This document shows, one piece after another, positions 13,033-24,991 of a stretch of DNA of 55,738 bases. The notes under the pieces are model-generated. The model ran no database searches. It was not told the origin of the DNA and saw only the letters and a program-made list of their open reading frames with translations. Source of the DNA: Smittium culicis. Lineage: Eukaryota; Kickxellomycota; Harpellomycetes; Harpellales; Legeriomycetaceae. Numbering within the stretch: position 1 is the first letter of the stretch; each line of letters starts with the position of its first letter. The stretch lies in the NCBI GenBank assembly GCA_001970855.1, contig LSSN01000523.1:1-55738 (forward strand), given 5' to 3'. A program made the translations under genes and the position numbers.

Positions 13033-14469
13033 AGTTGATATAACAATAGTATTTACGATAAAAGTATCTAAACAACTTTATCGAAAAAATTAGGTAAAGA
13101 ATAACAGTAGAAATCTATTTTGATTCTGCAAGACATAATAAAGCTCACATTTTTTTACCATTCAGAATAAATGCGACTAAATAATTCAATCTGTTGGTTA
13201 GTTGACAAAAACCGTTGAATGTGATAGGTCGAGTGCGTATAAAAAGGCTTTTTATAGCATTTTAGGCCTTTATAATACTTCAATGCTCTATGAGTTTAGA
13301 TTGCAAGTTTATTTCATCAAAGTAATATTTTATAACACTGGAACATATAACATTACCAAATTTTCATAAACACGAATAAAGATATATCCAAATGATAAAA
13401 AAAAATCCTAAATTTGGGCTAGCAAGTAAAATCTTCAAATATTACACAACATGTGAAAATAAATTAGAGTTTCATAGAAAATTTTTAACAGAGAAAATAA
13501 GGCAGCTAAATTAACCACTTTAATAACCATATTTAATCTACTTGACTATCAAAACATATGTTCATTATAGTGATGTAAATAGAGTGGTTTAGGATCAATT
13601 GTAGATTTTTTAAGAATTTGGAAATATCAACATTGGAACCATAATTCAAAAGAGAATATTTTTTCTAATTCTAACTATTATAATTAATCAAATCAAATGG
13701 ATATTTGTCTTTTAGAATTTATGATAAATAGGATAAATATTTTTCAAAATTGGGTTAGTAGAATTGAAATTATTCTTTCTGTGTAATTTTATTAAAACAT
13801 AAAGTTAATAATAATGATATATCTTAATTAAAGGCAGTTTAAGGTCTTTAAATTTATGTAGCTTTTATTTTATGAGATTGTAATTATGTTTGATGAAAGT
13901 GATAATAATTTATTTTTGATAAAATGTATGTTATTATCTATCGCTTATTCTTAATATACTGTTATGCAGGGCCTTTGTCACCTTGATCGCATTCTTATTA
14001 TATTATGTTGGTTATTAGTGTTTTCATATTAATTTAATATCTTTATTAAGCTTTTTTTTGTGAATCAGGTTCATTTATGCATATCAAGTAGTATTAAATT
14101 GATAATGACCAAAATAAAAGTGGTTACATTCTTATGGTTTTTTTTTTTTTGAAAATAAATTTTTTATTGCCTCTATTTCGGAACGCCTTTGGAAGCCTGA
14201 TATTCTATCAAAAATGGAACAATCTAGCAAATTATTATAATAAATAATGTTATTTTTTGTACTTTCTAATAGCTATGTCAAACAGAAGAGATTGGTTTTT
14301 ATAACAAAAATAGACCTAGATTAAACTTAATAGAGTGGATATATAAGGCGTGAGAATAATATTTACAATAAATAAAAAGTGATATATAAATGTTAGGATA
14401 GCGATAATAATACAGGCCATGCTATGCAAAGCCAGTATATACAATTTTTATACAATATTCATGAATTTT
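13033..14469. other. Intergenic region between DIS3L-like and aquaporin genes
   Basis: About 1.4 kb of AT-rich sequence with no supported gene. It should contain the DIS3L promoter at its left end and the aquaporin 3' end at its right end. No defined motif was recognised. Confidence 0.5.
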
Positions 14470-15336
14470 TTATTCGTCTCTATTTGGGATTATGAAAAAT
14501 TCATATACTGTAACCCCAATTATGGCACCGATTATTGGAGCAACAATAGGGATCCAGAAATAGTAATTTGCAGCAGTAAACGGTTTAGAGCCCCATCCGG
14601 CGATAGCAGTAAATACACGTGGTCCAAAGTCACGGGCAGGATTAATGGCGTAACCAGTTGTAGTACCAGCGCAAATACCTATAGTAAAGACAATGAACCC
14701 AACGGCAATTGGTTCGTATCCTTTAGCAGGGGTCATTTTAGAGTCGAACATACTTTGGACAATGAGAGCTAAGAGAGCAGTGAGCAACATTTCAGTGTAA
14801 AAACTGTCCCATGTAGAGTTTGTAGGAGCTGGGTAAGTAGCAAAGATACCACCTGTAGCGTACTGTCCACTTAGAGTTTTTTCATTATACCCTTCCTGGC
14901 CGAAATTGCCGCGGAAAACACCGTATGTAAATGCAGCCCCAATGAATGCGCCTAGCACTTGTGAAATTATATAGCCAGCAACTTGGTTTAGCGGGAAGCG
15001 ACCATAAACTGCACTAGCAATAGTGATTGCTGGGTTTAAATGTCCTCCGGATACGCCCATAGAAACGTAAAGAGCCATTATCAAACCAAAGCCCCATCCA
15101 AATGAAATAATAACCCATTTTGCAGCCTCAAAAGCGGGATTGAAAGTGACAGTTGCAACCACACTCGTTCCGAAGAAAAGTAGGATCGCGGTTCCAAAGA
15201 ACTCTGCCATATATTTTCTGAATCTATATCTTTGTTTGTAAATACCAAAAATTCTCATCTTCTCTTCGCTCTTTCCGTGGAAAGAATCTTCTCGCTTGAT
15301 TCCTCTTTCCTCTACTGATAATTCTGTTGAAGACAT
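14470..15336 (-). CDS. Aquaglyceroporin (MIP-family glycerol/water channel)
   Basis: A single uninterrupted exon encodes 288 residues, a usual length for the family. It should form a tetrameric plasma-membrane channel passing glycerol and other small solutes. The two half-helix motifs are both intact: SGGHLNPAI with NPA at 101-103, and GYAINPARDFGPR with NPA at 232-234. The Arg after the second NPA is the selectivity-filter Arg, and the Asp following it (236) is the mark of glycerol-conducting members rather than strict water channels. Six hydrophobic segments can be traced between about 44 and 282. The first 40 residues are charged and cytosolic, with no long Fps1-type regulatory extension, so it is closer to bacterial GlpF in plan. 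The start is the first Met, just after an A/T-rich leader. A frame on the opposite strand is only a shadow. Confidence 0.95.
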   Translation of the reverse strand: MSSTELSVEERGIKREDSFHGKSEEKMRIFGIYKQRYRFRKYMAEFFGTAILLFFGTSVVATVTFNPAFEAAKWVIISFGWGFGLIMALYVSMGVSGGHLNPAITIASAVYGRFPLNQVAGYIISQVLGAFIGAAFTYGVFRGNFGQEGYNEKTLSGQYATGGIFATYPAPTNSTWDSFYTEMLLTALLALIVQSMFDSKMTPAKGYEPIAVGFIVFTIGICAGTTTGYAINPARDFGPRVFTAIAGWGSKPFTAANYYFWIPIVAPIIGAIIGVTVYEFFIIPNRDE

Positions 15337-16623
15337 TTTTTTTAATACTGATTGTTCTTATTTTAAATTGTCTAATTTTCTCGAAATATTTTTTTTCTTA
15401 TGCTTCAGAGAAATCTGTTATTTTCTGATGTTATTTTGATGTAGCTGGTAATCCAGATAGAGAGCCCTAGTTATATTTTACAGTATATCTAATACAGTGT
15501 TGTAATTGCAATACTTTCCTTGCGATTATAAAGGATTTAATCAAAATTTATATTTTATACTTTTTAATAACAAGGAATTTAAATTTGAAGTTTTGTTAAT
15601 TTCGTGATCTGTGCTAAATGACGGTATTTACAGCATACAAAAGGGATATTCTTAGTTTTAAATTGAGAGCTCTTTAACTTTAAAGATCTATAATGTTTAG
15701 AGAAAAAAATTTGTACTACTAAGCCAAATTTATATTTTTTTTTATGGCATTTATCACCTCCGCCTTTTCTGATTCTTTTTTTTTGTTCCTAGCAAATACT
15801 TTTCTACTCCATACTCATTTTTTTTAATTTTAATATATTCCATCAGTGCATCATTATTTTATTTATCTTTTAATATAAAACCAATGTGCACATTTCTATT
15901 TTAAAAATAATAATAATAACAGCCTAATAAGCCCTTTGCCATTTTACCGGCGATACACAGTGATAAATAGCTTTTTTTTAATTAGCTAGCTTGATATATG
16001 ATGATACTTTTATTTGTTATAAATTTTTAGGGAACAAATGAATTATAAACTTTATACATTTGACTGCTTATAAAAAGAATATTTGGCTTGTGTTAGATAA
16101 TAAATAACGATCCACTCTGCTTGCGTGGGAATTGATATTTTTTAAATATGGGGATTTCGGATGAAGGAATCGCGTTGTAATCTATGAAATAACAGAGTAT
16201 AAAATGATATAAATTGTCGCTGACCAATAATGAAAAGGCCCTTCTCTTTTAAGCAAATTAATATAGAGAAATAATTTTTATTGTCGATTTAGCCAATGCT
16301 ACTAATTATTTATTTGGATTAGGCCAATGGAATTAAGCTGTAAGAAGGTGCACACTTCATTTAGAATCTTCCATGCATATAAAGAACTATAATAGCCTGA
16401 GCGATGATTTTTATAAAATTAGTTTGTTTATATGGGAGATTATTTCGAGGAGCAGAGCTATATCTATTTATAAATTCCAACTTATTAGCAATACTTTTTA
16501 TATTACTATTTTACTAGAAAATGGCACCTAGAGTCCCTTTTACATAAGCAGCTTTAATAAGTTTACATTGGTAAATAAAATTTCTAAGAAAAAAAGTTCA
16601 TCTAATCAAAAGAGTTTCCCATA
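15337..16623. other. AT-rich intergenic region, aquaporin upstream side
   Basis: Long T tracts and no supported frame. The first 100 bases upstream of the aquaporin start should hold its promoter and leader; nothing specific was recognised. Confidence 0.45.
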
Positions 16624-16860
16624 TGGGGGATTCTAAACGAAGAGCACTTTGTTGCAGTTTAATGTTATTGGCTTGGGCATTAAAAAATATCAAATAATAT
16701 TGACGGAATTGAAAATGCGTCTCCATTATCTATTTAATTCTGAAAGTATCATTTGCTAAAAAAATACTAGATTTTATTTACTGGGCATTAACTAAATGTG
16801 AAAAATCATACACTTTAACTCTTTATACATAAAAGTGCTCTCTTCGTATAGAATATCCCA
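16624..16860. mobile_element. Short inverted-repeat element, 248-bp family, diverged copy
   Basis: The left end reads TGGGGGATTC then CGAAGAGCACTTT, and the right end is the inverse (AGTGCTC TCTTCGTA, GAATATCCCA). About 237 bp with no coding capacity. The interior is poorly conserved against the other copies at 22843 and 31626. It is best described as a miniature inverted-repeat element (MITE). Confidence 0.75.
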
Positions 16861-17393
16861 TATACAAAGCTGATATTATAATATGCTTTTATGTAATTCT
16901 ACAGTCTATGGGTTTTCAGGATGGAAATAAAATTTTTTTTATAGAATTTTTGTTGTGTTTAAAGGAATATCTCGAACATTTCAAATTTCGATTTATAAGT
17001 AAAAATCTAGTGTTGTTTATGATATTATGCTTTCATAGGTCCAAAAATTAATCGCAGATAGAGAAATATGATGAACACATGTATTTAACGAGTTTGAAAA
17101 TAAATACGTATTTTATTTATTTTTGATATTTAATGCTATGAAAAGAAATTTTATGTTATTTATTCACAATGATCAGAAAAGTATATATTTTTTTTGGTCA
17201 AAAATTTGATACTATACAAATAAATAAATTCCAGTGAAATGGTTAAACACGAGAGAGGCCAATTTAATATTAAATTTGTACGCCACAAAATTGAAGTATA
17301 GCTTTTAGCCAAAAGATAATCGATTACTACTTTTTTATTTATTTAAAACTATGACATTCAAGCTACTTGAAGATTTTAATACTAACAACCATT
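16861..17393. other. AT-rich spacer between two MITE copies
   Basis: No gene, RNA or repeat end recognised in this stretch. Confidence 0.45.
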
Positions 17394-17726
17394 TGGGAGA
17401 TTCTGAACGAAGAGAGCACTTTGTTTCAGTTGAATGTTATTGGTCTGTAAAAGCACTTATTGTAAGTATTATTGGCGGGGCAAAAATGGCATTTTGATTT
17501 TTCTATTTCTTCGTTACAATTTAAAATTTTTATTTGCTAAAAAAGTAAACTATTTTACTCATTGGCCGTTTATTTTTTATGCGATTTTATACACTGAAAC
17601 TATTTGGGAGATTCTTTATGAAGGAGTCATTTTATAGTGTAAAGTGTTGCAGCGTATAAACATGAATTAAATTATTATAGCCAATGAGTAAAATCGTTGC
17701 TTTTTTTTAGCAAATTAAAATTTCAC

Positions 17727-17977
17727 NNNNNNNNNNNNNNNNNNNNNNNNNNNNNNNNNNNNNNNNNNNNNNNNNNNNNNNNNNNNNNNNNNNNNNNNNN
17801 NNNNNNNNNNNNNNNNNNNNNNNNNNNNNNNNNNNNNNNNNNNNNNNNNNNNNNNNNNNNNNNNNNNNNNNNNNNNNNNNNNNNNNNNNNNNNNNNNNNN
17901 NNNNNNNNNNNNNNNNNNNNNNNNNNNNNNNNNNNNNNNNNNNNNNNNNNNNNNNNNNNNNNNNNNNNNNNNNNNNN
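17727..17977. other. Assembly gap (251 N) with identical flanks
   Basis: The 272 bases immediately left of the gap (17455-17726) are repeated exactly immediately right of it (17978-18249). This is what two contigs with an unmerged overlap look like, so the gap and one of the two flanks are probably artefacts. Confidence 0.9.
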
Positions 17978-18127
17978 ACTTATTGTAAGTATTATTGGCG
18001 GGGCAAAAATGGCATTTTGATTTTTCTATTTCTTCGTTACAATTTAAAATTTTTATTTGCTAAAAAAGTAAACTATTTTACTCATTGGCCGTTTATTTTT
18101 TATGCGATTTTATACACTGAAACTATT

Positions 18128-18374
18128 TGGGAGATTCTTTATGAAGGAGTCATTTTATAGTGTAAAGTGTTGCAGCGTATAAACATGAATTAAATTATTA
18201 TAGCCAATGAGTAAAATCGTTGCTTTTTTTTAGCAAATTAAAATTTCACAATTAATAGAATAAATAGAAAAAACAAAATGCCTTTTCGATGCTGCCAATA
18301 ATATTTACATTTTATTTGTCCAAGCCAATAATATTAAAGTGCAACAAAGTGCTCTCTTCGTTCAGAATCCCCCA
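18128..18374. mobile_element. 248-bp-family MITE, inner inverted copy
   Basis: Complete element of 247 bp, from TGGGAGATTC to GAATCCCCCA, oriented opposite to the element that contains it. Sequence AAACT occurs on both sides of the insertion, which may be part of a target duplication. It has no coding capacity. Confidence 0.75.
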
Positions 18375-18450
18375 TTTAAACTATAATATGACCTCTTCAT
18401 AAAGAATTGCCCATTTGGTAAAAAATCTAGATTGTATACATTCATTCTTT

Positions 18451-18641
18451 TTAACCCTTTCCCGTCCAACACTCTTTAACAAAGCGAATTATTTGATTCG
18501 ATAGTCATTTATAAGACTCTTTATTATTTTCTTTTTTTTTTGAATTATACCAATATAGCTTAAGGCCTCGGAATTAATTCATTTTCATTGAACGCGGTTG
18601 GCTATATTTGGTCATCCAAAAATAGTCTACCACATGGTTAA
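18451..18641. mobile_element. TTAA-flanked MITE (piggyBac-like), copy 1
   Basis: Starts TTAACCCTTTCCCGTCCA and ends with CACATGGTTAA, the inverted end being eroded. The interior carries the family's shared blocks AACACTCTTTAA near the left end and TTGGCTATATTTGGT..CCAAAAATAGTCTACC near the right. 191 bp, non-coding. Confidence 0.82.
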
Positions 18642-20342
18642 CCGTTTTTATACGATAATATATACTTATTACATTAGTTCTGCTTGGTATAAAATCTTTT
18701 TAATTTTTAGCTATGAAAAAATTGAAAGATTTTCTGATTTTTTTTTTTTTTAATCGCGGAATTTTATTGGTACAATAACAATCATAGAAAATACGCGGTA
18801 AATAAACTAAAAAAATAGAAATTCGATGCAAGGCATACAAAAACTAATATTCTAATACTAATAAATTCCTCTACCAGTCTACCGGCTGCGTACCTAAAGG
18901 GAAATGGGATCAATCTACCAACCGAAAGATCCACCCAGGCATTGCCTCAAGTAGGCTGGATGACTGAAGTTACAAGCAGTCATGGAATTAAGCTCGTTCC
19001 AACAAAATTGAATTCGTTGAGTTCATTGAGCTCCTATTCAGAGCCTACATCTAACAGGATTAATAAAAAATAGGCTCCTACCCAAACGAGGGAATGATCG
19101 ACCTGGTTCTCCTACAATAAGCTGCTAAACGGCTGAGTTCCGTAATGCTGTCGAACGCTGGACTTGTGCACAGATAATGTCTCAGACTGTGCTAAACGAA
19201 TCGGTTCCTCCTGTTTCTAGATGGTCCTCCTCTGGAATCGCTGTCCTCCGAATCGCTGCGCATTGCCTTCACTATCCCCGACCAAGGATAGTGCAACGCT
19301 GTGTGAAATTTTAGTATAGTGTACTTAGAAAAGTACACTACTTAAGCCCCTAAACCACGGCAAGGTATTTCACTCTTAGGAGAAGATTTTCTGATGTACT
19401 TTTATTATTGCTAACTGCACTATTTTTCAATTTTTCATTATCCCCATCACCCCTCATTTAATATTATATTTGCGTTTTCGTTTTCAGGAGCACTTTATCT
19501 AAGATGGCTTTATTATCAATATCAGGATAACGGAATGAAGCCTATATTTCTTCTGAATTTTTTTTCTTGTATGCATTGCTCGCAAAGAAATTCGTATAAT
19601 TCTATGAAACGATTACATCTAAAGTTACTTTTTCTTCCAGCCGTCCTCCAAAATCATTACTTAATTGAAATATTAAATTTTATGAAAAATTATACACGTA
19701 AACCTTGATTTAACAAGTTCTCATGACAGCTTCCTAGACATAAATTTTCTAATCCAAATTTACCTCACCTCTAGCTTTAATCAATACCAAACGATACTGA
19801 CTTTTGTAATGTTGAAAAATTAACAGAAAATTTATATAAAAATTTCCGATGAATACTCGATACTTTATAAAAAGATAGAATTATAAATCTTGTGCCCATG
19901 TTGAACATCTCTGTTGAGAGTTGGTATTTTTTGCGTTTTTTATGACAAGTAAGATGAATAATAATTTAAAAACTAATTTAAAATAAAGGTAATATTTGCA
20001 GTTTAGCTAGAGTAGCCATGGTGGTGATATATAATTATCTTTCCAGAATACATTTTTTAATGCAGATTCTTTCTAATCGCTGCAAATTTTAAAAAATAAT
20101 CATTTTTATATTTCTTGATACGATTTAAATTCTTCTTTCGTATTAACTAATGGAGGCTAAATAGGAAAAGCTATAATTTTTATTCTTGATAAGGATTTTC
20201 TTTATCAGCTTATTTATACGACAGATACTCTTAATGAATAGAACTTTATTGTAATTTATACTTTATAACTCTATTATCACAGCTATTGTACTATTATTAG
20301 TAGTATTCCTGCTAAGCTTATAAATTAAATTCTTTACTTTAT
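18642..20342. other. Intergenic, with a GC-richer island and a perfect hairpin
   Basis: About 18870-19380 is clearly richer in GC than its surroundings and contains one plus-strand frame of about 70 codons without a family match (Ser/Thr-rich), closed by stops. Near 19315-19338 a TAGTGTACTT arm pairs perfectly with AAGTACACTA around an AGAA loop. This looks like the remains of inserted or formerly coding DNA, but I cannot name it. The rest is AT-rich with nothing recognised. Confidence 0.4.
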
Positions 20343-20539
20343 TTAACCCTTTCACGGGCGGTAGACTATTTTTGGACCACCAAATATATCCAACAGAGTT
20401 CAATTAAAACACTTTAATTCCGAGCCTTTAAGGAATATTGGTATATTGTAAAATAACAACAAATAATAGACTTGCTTATAAATAATAAACGAATCATTAA
20501 ATTTGATTTTTTAAAGAGTGTTGGACGGGAAAGGGTTAA
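20343..20539. mobile_element. TTAA-flanked MITE (piggyBac-like), copy 2, inverted
   Basis: Reverse orientation relative to copy 1: it begins TTAACCCTTTCACGGGCG and ends GGACGGGAAAGGGTTAA. 197 bp, with both terminal TTAA sites and both CCCTTTC ends well kept. It is one of the best-preserved copies and non-coding. Confidence 0.88.
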
Positions 20540-21650
20540 TTCAAATGATGTTTTTTAGCTACTTGAAAGATATCTGGCGAAAATTAATAATTGAAAAACT
20601 GTAAATTTTAGCATAAAAAGCGCAGATTTTTCCCAGAGTTTAAGAAAATATCATTGAAAAATAATAAAATCTTTAAATCTGACCTTCATGATAAAAATTT
20701 CAAAGCCTCGATTTTATTAGTTACTACGATTATAAAAATCTTAATAAACGCTAAAGTATAATATCTATGTGGTGGGATAGGATAATCCTGGATAAATTCG
20801 GCGCTTATATAGATAAAAAAATAACGGAAAAAGCGTATAAACTCGTTATTCATTTTTGTGAAGAGATAGTGTTTTGGTGGTTTTTTGATGATTCATGCGT
20901 TAACTAAAATAATGGATGTGAAATTGTGGCGCTTATAATTTATAATAATATGTACATGTAATTCAATCACTTTAAAATCTATCTTGTGAAAAAAAAAGTT
21001 ATATTTAAAAATTTTTGATTGATGTATACCAATTTCAATTTCCTTTTTTATTTTTTACATTATAAGATTATAACATGAATAGTTAAATTGCACAGTAATA
21101 ACCTTCTAAGCCTCAGAAGATTCTTTTTCTGTAAAGTAGACTTTAGATAAGATTATTTATTTCTATGATGTTTTGGCGTTAAATTTGAGATGATTAAAAG
21201 ATGATTTTTTCGCGCATATACCTAATACTATTATTAGCACATGCTGTGCTATTTTTTAAGTAAATTATGTTAACTTAAGCTATTGCGTAAAGAAAACACT
21301 TTGATATTCTGTATACACATTTAAAAATTGAATTTTTTATAAATGTATCTTTAGCATTGATGATCTTATTGGTACAAGTTTATTGCAAATATATGAAATG
21401 ATGTTTTTGAATATTTCAAAAATAAATCTTCAAACTAAACGAAAAGTGCTAAAAAGCTTAATGCTATCTTAAATTTTGGGTATCGGAAACATGTAATCAA
21501 GTTCATGAGGATGAGAAAAGAATTTGCAGTGCCACATATTAAAAAGCCACAAAATAATTTTGCATTTGATTTAGTTTTCATAAATCCTGGAAAATAAAAA
21601 AACGAGATTATTACTTTAGCCTTTTCCGGAGCCTACGCTCTTAACCCTTT
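20540..21650. other. AT-rich intergenic stretch, nothing recognised
   Basis: No supported gene, RNA or repeat end; only short spurious frames. Confidence 0.45.
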
Positions 21651-21837
21651 CACGTCCAACACTCTTTGAAAAAATAATTTTACTGATTCGTTGATGATTA
21701 ATATTGAAATTTACTATTAGTTATTATTCAACAAAAAAGCAATATTTCTTAAGGCCCCAGAATTAAATAATTTTTATTGAGCACAGTTGGCTATATCTGG
21801 TGGGCCAAAAATAGTCTACCGTCCGGGAAAGGGTTAA
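21651..21837. mobile_element. TTAA-flanked MITE (piggyBac-like), copy 3
   Basis: Runs from TTAACCCTTTCACGTCCA to GTCCGGGAAAGGGTTAA, 187 bp. It shares the internal CCAAAAATAGTCTACC block with the other copies. Its right-hand TTAA is also the left TTAA of the next element. Confidence 0.88.
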
Positions 21838-22030
21838 TCCTTTCAGGAGCGGTTGGCTTTTTTTAAACTACCAAAATTATCCAGCCATATGACAAAATAA
21901 TAAATTAATATAAAAATCTAATAATTAATTGGATATCTATTTTGATGTATAATATAGCTAAAAATTTTTAATTGGCATATCCAATTATGATTTTTATTAA
22001 TTTAATTGTGTTGGCCCTGGAAAGGGTTAA
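21834..22030. mobile_element. TTAA-flanked MITE, second subfamily
   Basis: 197 bp from TTAATCCTTTCAGGAGCG to GCCCTGGAAAGGGTTAA. The terminal plan is the same as the first subfamily but the interior is different (GGTTGGC near the left end, CCAAAATTATCCA inside). It sits head to tail against copy 3, sharing one TTAA. Confidence 0.78.
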
Positions 22031-22203
22031 TCTAAACTAAAAACTGTTAAAAATAAGAAAATTTTTCGTTTTTTGTTATTTGGTAAATAGTTGTTAGAAA
22101 ATAATAAATTAATATCATAAAATATAAATTTACCATTTTGTCATTTGGTTGGATAATTTTGGCAGTTCAAAAAAAAAAGGCCAACTGCCCTTGAAATAGT
22201 TAA
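22031..22203. mobile_element. Second-subfamily TTAA element, partial inverted copy
   Basis: The right end reads GCCAACTGCCC then TTGAAATAGTTAA, and inside lies GGATAATTTTGGCAGTT, the inverse of the left part of the neighbouring element. The left end is eroded or missing. Confidence 0.6.
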
Positions 22204-22842
22204 TTTACTGGAAAATATTATTTAACGTTTTTTTTTTTGTAAAGGGTTATGTATGAATCAAAAAGTTCATTGCAGAACAATATATTTATTTGATGCCAAT
22301 TATATCAGTGCTTTGTTTGAGCAAGGGAATATGTATATTTATAAACAAGCAGCCGCGTTTATGTTTTTTTTAATCAATGATCAGCATATGGAAAATCATT
22401 CAGCAATCATTGAAAAAAATTATTCCCATAACATTTTGTTTGTGGCTGCGTGTAAAAGAACAATTTGAGAGGGGAAGTGGCATGCTCTTAAATCGAGTTC
22501 TAAATCTCTTCTCCCATTCATAAATGAAAGTAGCGTGCTACATCAGTGTGTATTTAAAATCAAAGAAAATGTATGAATGCTTTTTAGTGCAGTCATAATA
22601 ATTTTATTGGGATAAGGATTGGGATTGAGACAATTTCAAATAAAATCTTTTATTCGATTAGTTTGGTATTCATAGTAAACTAAGGGAATAAATAAAAACT
22701 TGATTTTTTTAAATATTGCTAGATAGTATCGTAAATATAATTTTATTTGGCAGTGTATTTGAACGTGATAAAAAGTTAGAGCTGTATTGATGATTTACAA
22801 TAGTTCAAATATATCTGACCATGTTTGCTGGAATTAATAATT
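22204..22842. other. Intergenic stretch, no supported gene
   Basis: A 71-codon plus-strand frame (22253-22468) is present, but it matches nothing I know, has no promoter signal and lies in repeat-rich DNA. Nothing else was seen. Confidence 0.4.
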
Positions 22843-23090
22843 TGGGTGACTCTTTATGAAGAGGTCATTTTATAGCGTAAAGAGTTTCAGTGTATAAAAG
22901 CGCATAAAAAATAAACGGCCAATGAGTAGAATAATTTACTTTTATCGCAAATTAAAATGTTATATTGAAACGAAGAAATAGAAAAATCAAAATGCCTTTT
23001 TTGCTCCGCCAATAATACTTACAAAAAATGCTTATACAGACCAATAACATTAAGCTGCAACAAAGTGCTCTCTTCGTTCAGAATCTCCCA
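22843..23090. mobile_element. 248-bp-family MITE, intact inverted copy
   Basis: Begins TGGGTGACTCTTTATGAAGAG and ends CTCTTCGTTCAGAATCTCCCA, 248 bp. Internal blocks (AATGCCTTTT, CCGCCAATAATACTTAC, GCTGCAACAAAGTGC) match the inverse of the copy at 31626. Non-coding. Confidence 0.85.
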
Positions 23091-24990
23091 TTTTTACTAT
23101 ATAAAAGCCTAATTGGACGAGTTTGGGTGTGGGGTTTGGATATAGTTTTGGTTTTTATAGCATTGGTTTGCAGTTATTCTTTGCACAGCTAAAAATAAAA
23201 AACGCCCCATGGATTCCTATAAGAACTATCATCATGAAATTATTAAATATTAAATCCATTGGAACAAAAATCGGGCGAGAGTATTCCATAGGCTTTTGAA
23301 CTGTGCTTACCAATAAAAACTTGGTCTAGTTGAGATATATTTTACTAAGCGTGGGCCAAAAATACAGATGTATATTTTTGCATAATAATGTTTATGTATG
23401 GTTTTAGAACTGCCAATTAGGTTCTTCATCTAAGAATAAGAGAATAATATCATGCTGTATAGATTTATTAAATATATTAAAAATGCTAATTAAAACGATA
23501 AACAATAAAACAATAGTGAATTTTTTTAATGTTTAGCAGGATTTTTTGACAGATTTCCAGCTCGTGTTGTTTTCCTAATATTATATATTGCCAAATTTAG
23601 ATGTTAAAACGGTAGTTTATGAGATATTCTTGTATATTTTTATGTGAAGTTATATCTCCATCTAGTGTGGTGTACTATTTTTGTCATACCAAAGCTAGCA
23701 AACACATTATCATATGAAATGGTTTAACCTGAGCTTTATCAGATTGTTAATATTTAATGCCAAAAATTTAAACTGTGTATAAATTAATCGTTTAATAAAT
23801 CAAACTAATTTGAAGTAATTGATTAGTACAGGCTTAAATCAAGGACATTATATTAATAAGCTGCTGAATTTTTTAGATTTATGAGGTTGATTTATATGAG
23901 TAAAATTTTAATTTTTTATGTGGATTTTGGTCTAACACTAATTATAATTGCGCTTTGTCAAAATCAACACACCGATTTGTTTCAAGAAGTATTTGATATA
24001 ACGAAATAGTGTCAAATTTAACGTTTTAAAAAATATAATATCTTTGAATTGAAGAGTTGAGCTAAATGTTGAATAAGCTCAATCTTGCGCCAAATGTTTG
24101 TTTGCGTATTTCCTGCTCAGGATTAAGTGTTTACTTTATCTTTATTAGTAAATTGATACTGGCAGGTAGGATATGGGCGTAGTTTATATTTTTCAGCGCA
24201 CCAACTATTATTTTTTAGATTAAATGTATTGCTCTATTGCAAGCAGTAAGCTCAATAGGACTGAGAGCAATTATTCGCAAGTATCTTTTATGCAAATATT
24301 CTATTTGTAATAGCATATAAAAAAAAAATTAACGAACTTTAGATCTAAGATATTAGAAAAATGGTTGGCTAGTTTATATTGATGAAAAACGGGCCGCCTC
24401 ACTATAGAGATAAAGTAGGGCTTTACTCCGCATTTTTTAGCCCACTTTCAGTTGCTTTTGACTGTATTTGAATTGATAATGTACCTATTCATGCATTCAA
24501 CGTTTGGCGATATTTATAAACGCCAACACCCATTGAAGTAATACTTATATTAGTTTTTTATTATTGATATTTAGTTCATCTACTTTTAATTTGGATATTT
24601 CTACACTCATTTACTAATAGTTTTTTTAATTATTTAATACCTTTATATCTGATATCTACTATTAAAATTTAGCTGATACGCTCTATTTTACATTAATTTT
24701 GAAGTTTCATTATTGAGACATTTATTTTTAATCTACAACATCAATACCAAAGACAAAAATCAGTCTGATATTTTTTTCCGAGGTTTTTATTTAGCGGCAA
24801 TTTATATCAACAAAATATTCGAGCTTGAATTTATTGTTTATAAGTATTAGTAAAGCCCGTTTGCGAGATTCATATGTTTGCATTTAACTTGCAAGCAAAA
24901 TTAGATATTTGAAATCTGTCCATTGTTCCATTAACCCATCAAAGCCATTTATTCTGCACGCTGGAGCGAATAGCTTCTGACTATACAAAC
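23091..24990. other. AT-rich intergenic region
   Basis: No supported gene or RNA. Only short frames and no recognised repeat boundary. Confidence 0.45.
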
Positions 24991-24991
24991 A

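Larger units (their letters stand above)
17394..18413. mobile_element. 248-bp-family MITE, interrupted by an inverted copy and by a gap
   Basis: The outer element begins TGGGAGATTC at 17394 and should end GAATTGCCCA at 18413. Its right end (CCTCTTCATAAAG) is separated from its body by another complete element of the same family in opposite orientation. The scaffold also carries 251 N inside it, with identical sequence on both sides, so the true locus is probably much shorter than drawn. Confidence 0.7.

Noticed and set aside
14419..14772. 117-codon frame opposite the aquaporin gene
   Set aside because: Antisense shadow of a strongly conserved MIP channel with both NPA motifs on the other strand.
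17697..18020. Open frame of 107 codons
   Set aside because: It is open only because it reads through the N gap; the real bases are repeat DNA.
19300..19360. Helitron 3' end (hairpin followed by CTAA)
   Set aside because: The hairpin is real, but CTAA is not followed by T and no 5' TC end or Rep/helicase was seen, so the call is unsupported.
22253..22468. 71-codon plus-strand frame
   Set aside because: No family resemblance, no promoter or splice context, and it lies in repeat-rich DNA.
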